64,000 nt of DNA from Thermoproteota archaeon (GTDB lineage Archaea; Thermoproteota; Thermoprotei_A; EX4484-217-1): NCBI GenBank assembly GCA_029258915.1, contig JAPDJU010000004.1, positions 62,001 to 126,000 on the forward strand, written 5' to 3'. The notes under the pieces were generated by a model that was not told the DNA's origin, made no database searches, and was given only the letters and a program-made list of their open reading frames with translations. The position numbers and the translations under genes are program-made. Every line of letters starts with the position of its first letter. Position 1 is the stretch's first letter. Below, one piece after another: positions 59,945 through 64,000 of this stretch.

Positions 59945-61554
59945 AATATGTGGAAAGAACTTTAAAACCTGTAAGACATGTTTTAAGGATTCTACTATTA
60001 GGCGAAGAAACATCATTTACTGAATGGGCTATTTTCTCCCTACTATTCGGAATATATTTAGGATATAGTTTAGCAATCGTAGAAACCTATGGAACAACCG
60101 TAGTTCTTGAATGGACACGTTTCTCCCATGACAATACAGCCCATCTTTACATTCCAAGAACAATTATTGACAATGGTGAGCAATCTAAACTGGCAAACCT
60201 AGGCGTAGTGTGGCTCCCCCTATACCATTTAGTTATAGCTACATTTACATTAGTAAATATTCTATACTATACGGGGCTTGCAGGATCATTAGTAAACATT
60301 TTCTTTACAGCATCAGCAGCAGTTCTACTTTACAGAATAGTTAGAGGAAAACTGGGAATCATAGCTTCCATAGTTTATGGACTAAACATGTACACCGTAT
60401 TACATGCTTCAAGCAGCTATATGGTGCCTATAGGCCAGTTTTTAGCCTTAGCATCAGTATACTACTTTGAAAAATACTTAGAAACTAATCTTAAAAGAGA
60501 AGCAGTTAAATCAATAGTTTACGGTATTTTAGCAACAATTTCCAGGTATGAAGCATGGATCCCTATATTTTTAATGTTCATAATTTTTTCTTTAAGAGAA
60601 AGTTTTAAAACAAAATATTCTACAGCACTCGCCTATAGTAATCTTTATCTTTGGGGTTTCGCTGGCTGGCTACTATATAACATGGTAATTTTCAACAATC
60701 CGCTACAGTTCATACACCATCCTAGCGTAGGTGCTTCAGGATATTACTTAATGGTTTTAAGGAAAATAATGTTCCCTCTAGAAATAAACTGTTTAAACAT
60801 AGCTTCAACAACGCTAACTTTAGCTGGGCCTGTAATCTTACTTACAATACTTGTAATCTTCCCTATTTTAGAGTCTAGGAAAAACATTTTACCCCTTACC
60901 ATTTATGTTTCACCGCTCATATTCTTGCTTGCAGAAGGCCCTGAACTTCTCATAAAAGACCATCCACTATACTTTTACTTCCTCCTACCCTTCATCCTCA
61001 CATTATCGTTTAAACCATTAAACGTTTTCATAAAGTATTTGAAAAAGAAAAACATGGGGAAAGCTTTAGCAGCAACATACATAGTCGTTTTAGCTATTTT
61101 AGCTTTCCAAACACTATATGAGCTAAACAAACATGCTTCAGTTTTCCAAGAAATAAACAGCACATACCACGATTACCTAGAATACCATAAATACGCTGAA
61201 ACCTTAGCAAACTACCTGTCCCAAACGGGAGGCTACATACTGTACTCTTCACTCATAGGGTCCTACAGGTTCTCCGTAGTAGCAGCCATATCTCCCCGAG
61301 TAATTTTCGACGAATACGACCTACCCCCCTACCTAAACGTTTCCAAAAACCCATGGAACTACAATGTTACAATAGTTATCTTACCATCACCAACACTATA
61401 CTGGAACATTAGAGAAAGCGCTACAGCACTAATAGGGGAAGAAAACTACATGACATTATTCTATGAAAACAGTAAATGGAGAACACTATTCCTAAAACAC
61501 TACTACAAATACACAAGCTACAACAACTTAGAAATATATTTAAGAAAAACATAG
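59941..61554 (+). CDS. GT-C-type multi-pass membrane glycosyltransferase candidate
   Basis: 537 aa with about eleven membrane helices. The first periplasmic loop has RFSHDNTAHLYIPRTI, acidic as in GT-C enzymes, and GVVWLPLYHLVIATFTLVNI recalls the WxPLY/H motif of the ArnT/PMT superfamily. It ends in a soluble domain (DEYDLPPYLNVSKN). The donor is probably a polyprenyl-linked sugar. With the GT2 partner it may build a surface glycan that AglB (10819-12999) could use. Confidence 0.7.
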   Translation: MKYVERTLKPVRHVLRILLLGEETSFTEWAIFSLLFGIYLGYSLAIVETYGTTVVLEWTRFSHDNTAHLYIPRTIIDNGEQSKLANLGVVWLPLYHLVIATFTLVNILYYTGLAGSLVNIFFTASAAVLLYRIVRGKLGIIASIVYGLNMYTVLHASSSYMVPIGQFLALASVYYFEKYLETNLKREAVKSIVYGILATISRYEAWIPIFLMFIIFSLRESFKTKYSTALAYSNLYLWGFAGWLLYNMVIFNNPLQFIHHPSVGASGYYLMVLRKIMFPLEINCLNIASTTLTLAGPVILLTILVIFPILESRKNILPLTIYVSPLIFLLAEGPELLIKDHPLYFYFLLPFILTLSFKPLNVFIKYLKKKNMGKALAATYIVVLAILAFQTLYELNKHASVFQEINSTYHDYLEYHKYAETLANYLSQTGGYILYSSLIGSYRFSVVAAISPRVIFDEYDLPPYLNVSKNPWNYNVTIVILPSPTLYWNIRESATALIGEENYMTLFYENSKWRTLFLKHYYKYTSYNNLEIYLRKT

Positions 61555-61652
61555 CTCAAAGAATGAAATCACGTTTTCCATATAAATAAGCTTTTTCAAT
61601 ACTATTCCCTATTTTAACAGGTCTTATTATATACCATGCAAAACATGTTACG

Positions 61653-63554
61653 CTAATGTTTTAGCTTATGTATCAACTTTGTTAGCATTAATGCCAGGAA
61701 TATTGTTAGTCCAATAGCGTTTGCTTGAATATTATTTGGTGTTAAAATAGCTAGAGACGATATAAAATACAATGTTCTTTTAACAATGCTAATATTTCCC
61801 TTAAAATATCCCTCTATCGCTATAGCTAACGCTATTACACCTACTACACCTCTCGCAAAACTTGAAATTACTTGAAAAGGTGTTCCCATAAATAATAATG
61901 ATTGATCAAAAATGTAAATAAATGGTACTATAAAACCTGCTAGCCCAAGTCTCCAAGCTATAAAACCTGTTCTCATAGGGTCTGAACCTGAGATTCCGCT
62001 TGCAGCATAAGCTGCTATAGCTACTGGGGGCGTTATGAAAGATAAAACAGCAAAGTAAAGGACGAAGAGATGAGCTGCAAAAATATTTACGCCCATATGT
62101 ATTAGTGCTGGTCCAGCAAGAGTTACTGTTATAATGTATGCTGCTGTTGTTGGGACACCCATTCCTAATACTATGCAAACAATCATCGTGAGTAGAGCTC
62201 CTAAAAGAGGTATACCATGTGATAGCAAAGGAATTAGCCTAGCTAATCTAACACCTAGGCCTGTTAATGTAATTACACCAATAATTATTCCTGCTGAGGC
62301 ACATGCCAAAGTTACAGGAGCAGCATATGTTGCTCCCTTAATTAAGCCTCTGAGAATTTCTCTATAAGGAAACCTTTTCTCTCTAACAAGCATATTTATG
62401 GAGCCTATAATTATTAATGATAGTATAGTGTATGTTGCTACTAAAGCCGGTGAAGCTTGAACAACAAAAAGATAGTATATTAGAACCGCTACCGGTATTA
62501 GCAGATGAATATTGCTTAAGACTATTTTACTTACTTTAAGCTCCTCACCTACTTCAGCAGTTTTTATACCCATCTTTAATGCTTCTAAGTGAATCATAGT
62601 GCCTAGAGACAGGTAATACAATATTGCAGGTAAAGCAGCAGCAACAGCTACCTTCCAGTAGGGTACTTCTAAAAACTCCGCCATAACGAAAGCAGCAGCC
62701 CCCATAACTGGGGGCATAAACTGTCCTCCCGTAGAAGCAACAGCCTCGACAGCTGCCGCATAATCTGATTTATAACCTACTTTCTTCATTAAAGGTATAG
62801 TGAATGTTCCTGTAGTTACAACATTGCTTACTGCAGATCCTGAAACAGTCCCCATAAGTGCACTTGCTATAACAGCAACTTTAGCTGGGCCTCCCCTACT
62901 TTTACCTGCAACAGCATATGCTAGATCTATAAAGAACCTTGCTGCGCCAAGCTCCTCAAGTAGTGCTCCAAAAATTATGAACAATATTACAAATGAGGCT
63001 GCAACACCTATAGGTATTGAAAATAAGCCTTCTAGCGTCCATACTTGGTACTCTATGAATCTCTCTAAATCATAGCCCTTATGATATAAAAATGGAAGAT
63101 AAGAACCTATGAAAATATAGATTATGAACACGAGCGCAACTATGGTTAAAGGCAAACCTACGCTTCTCCTTGATAACTCCAAAACAAAAGCTATTAATAC
63201 GGTGCCTGCAATAATTTCCCAAACGTTTACACCAAACATTCCTCTTTCAAGAATTCTTTCAGGAGTTAAACTTGTGAGGAAAAATACTCCTAAAATGAAG
63301 AGTCCGGCTAAAATAATGTATTCAAATTTACTGAATTTTTTAACTTTTTTAGAATATGGATATATTATTAAAGAAATTATTAGGGCTCCAAATAGGTGAA
63401 GAAACCTATGTAATTGAGGATATGGTGGACTATGGATTCCTGTATAAATATGGTAAAGAGCAAGCAGTAGGGCTGTAGCCGTAGAAAGTATTGCCAAGGG
63501 TTTAGGTAGTTCTCTTCTTTTACAAGCTATTTCTAAAATACCTTTACTTTTCAA
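61653..63554 (-). CDS. TRAP transporter permease, fused 4TM/12TM (TAXI type)
   Basis: 633 aa. About 16 membrane helices: the small-permease part (residues 1-150) then a DctM-like large part with SGSAVSNVVTTGTFTIPLMK, GGQFMPPVMGAAAFVMAEFL, GMGVPTTAAYIITVTLAGPA and FAVLSFITPPVAIAAYAASG. These are the fused permeases of the TAXI-type TRAP family. The solute-binding TAXI protein is not seen here, so it is probably beyond the window. ATG at 63554. A DUF1850 gene lies just upstream. Confidence 0.93.
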   Translation of the reverse strand: MKSKGILEIACKRRELPKPLAILSTATALLLALYHIYTGIHSPPYPQLHRFLHLFGALIISLIIYPYSKKVKKFSKFEYIILAGLFILGVFFLTSLTPERILERGMFGVNVWEIIAGTVLIAFVLELSRRSVGLPLTIVALVFIIYIFIGSYLPFLYHKGYDLERFIEYQVWTLEGLFSIPIGVAASFVILFIIFGALLEELGAARFFIDLAYAVAGKSRGGPAKVAVIASALMGTVSGSAVSNVVTTGTFTIPLMKKVGYKSDYAAAVEAVASTGGQFMPPVMGAAAFVMAEFLEVPYWKVAVAAALPAILYYLSLGTMIHLEALKMGIKTAEVGEELKVSKIVLSNIHLLIPVAVLIYYLFVVQASPALVATYTILSLIIIGSINMLVREKRFPYREILRGLIKGATYAAPVTLACASAGIIIGVITLTGLGVRLARLIPLLSHGIPLLGALLTMIVCIVLGMGVPTTAAYIITVTLAGPALIHMGVNIFAAHLFVLYFAVLSFITPPVAIAAYAASGISGSDPMRTGFIAWRLGLAGFIVPFIYIFDQSLLFMGTPFQVISSFARGVVGVIALAIAIEGYFKGNISIVKRTLYFISSLAILTPNNIQANAIGLTIFLALMLTKLIHKLKH

Positions 63555-64000
63555 AGTTTACACCTCTTCTATAAATCATAAACATGATGTAAGGTATCTT
63601 AACCACTTCAAGCTTAACTGCTTCGCCTTTCTTTCCAAACCATTGTAAGTAGTATTCGTAGCTCTCATCATCGACTGTAACTGTTAATTTTTGAGGAGCT
63701 AAATACGCTATCTGATATGTTATACTTTTAAACCTTACATTGTCCTTAATGTACAGTACTATTCTACCATATTCGATTCTTGAAGTGCTATTATACCTTA
63801 ACTCTCTATAATCATATGTGTCTGATGAATAAACAACCTTTACAGGTTTAAACATATTGTCCTCTACTTCGAAAATTTCAACTACATGATCTTTATCATA
63901 TGAGTGAAGAAATTCTACTGAAATAGAAGCACCATTAGATACTATGTTTAAAAAATACTTTTCACCTGAATACACGTTATCTAAAATCAGCACATCAACT
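63544..64000 (-). CDS. DUF1850 family protein, 5' end beyond the window
   Basis: At least 149 aa visible; the frame is open to the window edge (a GTG at 63993 is the first possible start seen, but the reading continues). VEFLHSYDKDHVVEIFEVED and VYSSDTYDYRELRYNSTSRI match the beta-rich DUF1850 proteins that accompany TAXI-type TRAP permeases and are thought to help the periplasmic binding step. It overlaps the permease start by 11 bases, a strong sign of cotranslation. Confidence 0.85.
   Translation of the reverse strand, partial: VDVLILDNVYSGEKYFLNIVSNGASISVEFLHSYDKDHVVEIFEVEDNMFKPVKVVYSSDTYDYRELRYNSTSRIEYGRIVLYIKDNVRFKSITYQIAYLAPQKLTVTVDDESYEYYLQWFGKKGEAVKLEVVKIPYIMFMIYRRGVNFEK

Overview
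The window is a compact, AT-rich archaeal chromosome segment, most likely from a thermophilic member of the Thermoproteota (crenarchaeal side). The supporting genes are L38e, L44e, S27e, Elf1, Sec61-beta, aNAC, Nop10, aIF2-alpha, Gins15 next to PriS and PCNA, an Orc1/Cdc6 gene with an ORB-type origin, archaeal lipid genes and tRNA genes with introns (one has two). Many genes start with TTG or GTG and overlap the upstream stop codon by a few bases. I cannot name the genus.

Layout. 1-10.8 kb is one long information-processing run on the plus strand: RNA/protein methyltransferases, L10e, Dph2, Csl4, Rpo11, PCNA, PriS, Gins15, L44e, S27e, aIF2-alpha and Nop10. 10.8-21.9 kb holds AglB, an MFS permease, L38e, a CPSF-type nuclease, aNAC, tRNA-Pro with two introns, RpiA, Elf1, GGGP synthase, MazG, Sec61-beta, ZPR1 and an HTH-CBS regulator. 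21.9-22.07 kb, between two convergent genes, is a very good replication origin candidate: two inverted ORB elements around a perfect 40-bp AT-rich palindrome. 22-28.2 kb is a type IV pilus-like ATPase/membrane platform locus bracketed by two paralogous coiled-coil proteins, with no pilin in view.

28.24-29.39 kb is an initiator tRNA-Met gene split by a roughly 1.08-kb intron that encodes a LAGLIDADG homing endonuclease, the most unusual object in the window. 29.4-45.6 kb is again housekeeping: TiaS, Tsr3, RNase P RNA, Orc1/Cdc6, spermidine synthase, tRNA-Ala/Ser/Leu, FAU-1, thymidylate kinase, the archaeal mevalonate-pathway trio (two-subunit phosphomevalonate dehydratase plus UbiD-type decarboxylase), a Clp1-like kinase, a RuvC-fold protein, a RecA-like ATPase and CarS.

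45.6-64 kb is more accessory: a frameshifted cystathionine gamma-lyase/synthase, a V4R protein, transporters (DMT, SSS with DUF3311, TRAP-TAXI with DUF1850), a secreted subtilisin, two M20 peptidases, KptA, a disrupted tyrosine-recombinase-like gene, an ICMT-like methyltransferase, a zinc-ribbon mini-protein and a GT2/GT-C glycosylation pair. Protease, peptidases and transporters suggest peptide or organic-acid use. Three reading-frame breaks fall between 45.6 and 57.4 kb; real gene decay and sequence error cannot be told apart here.
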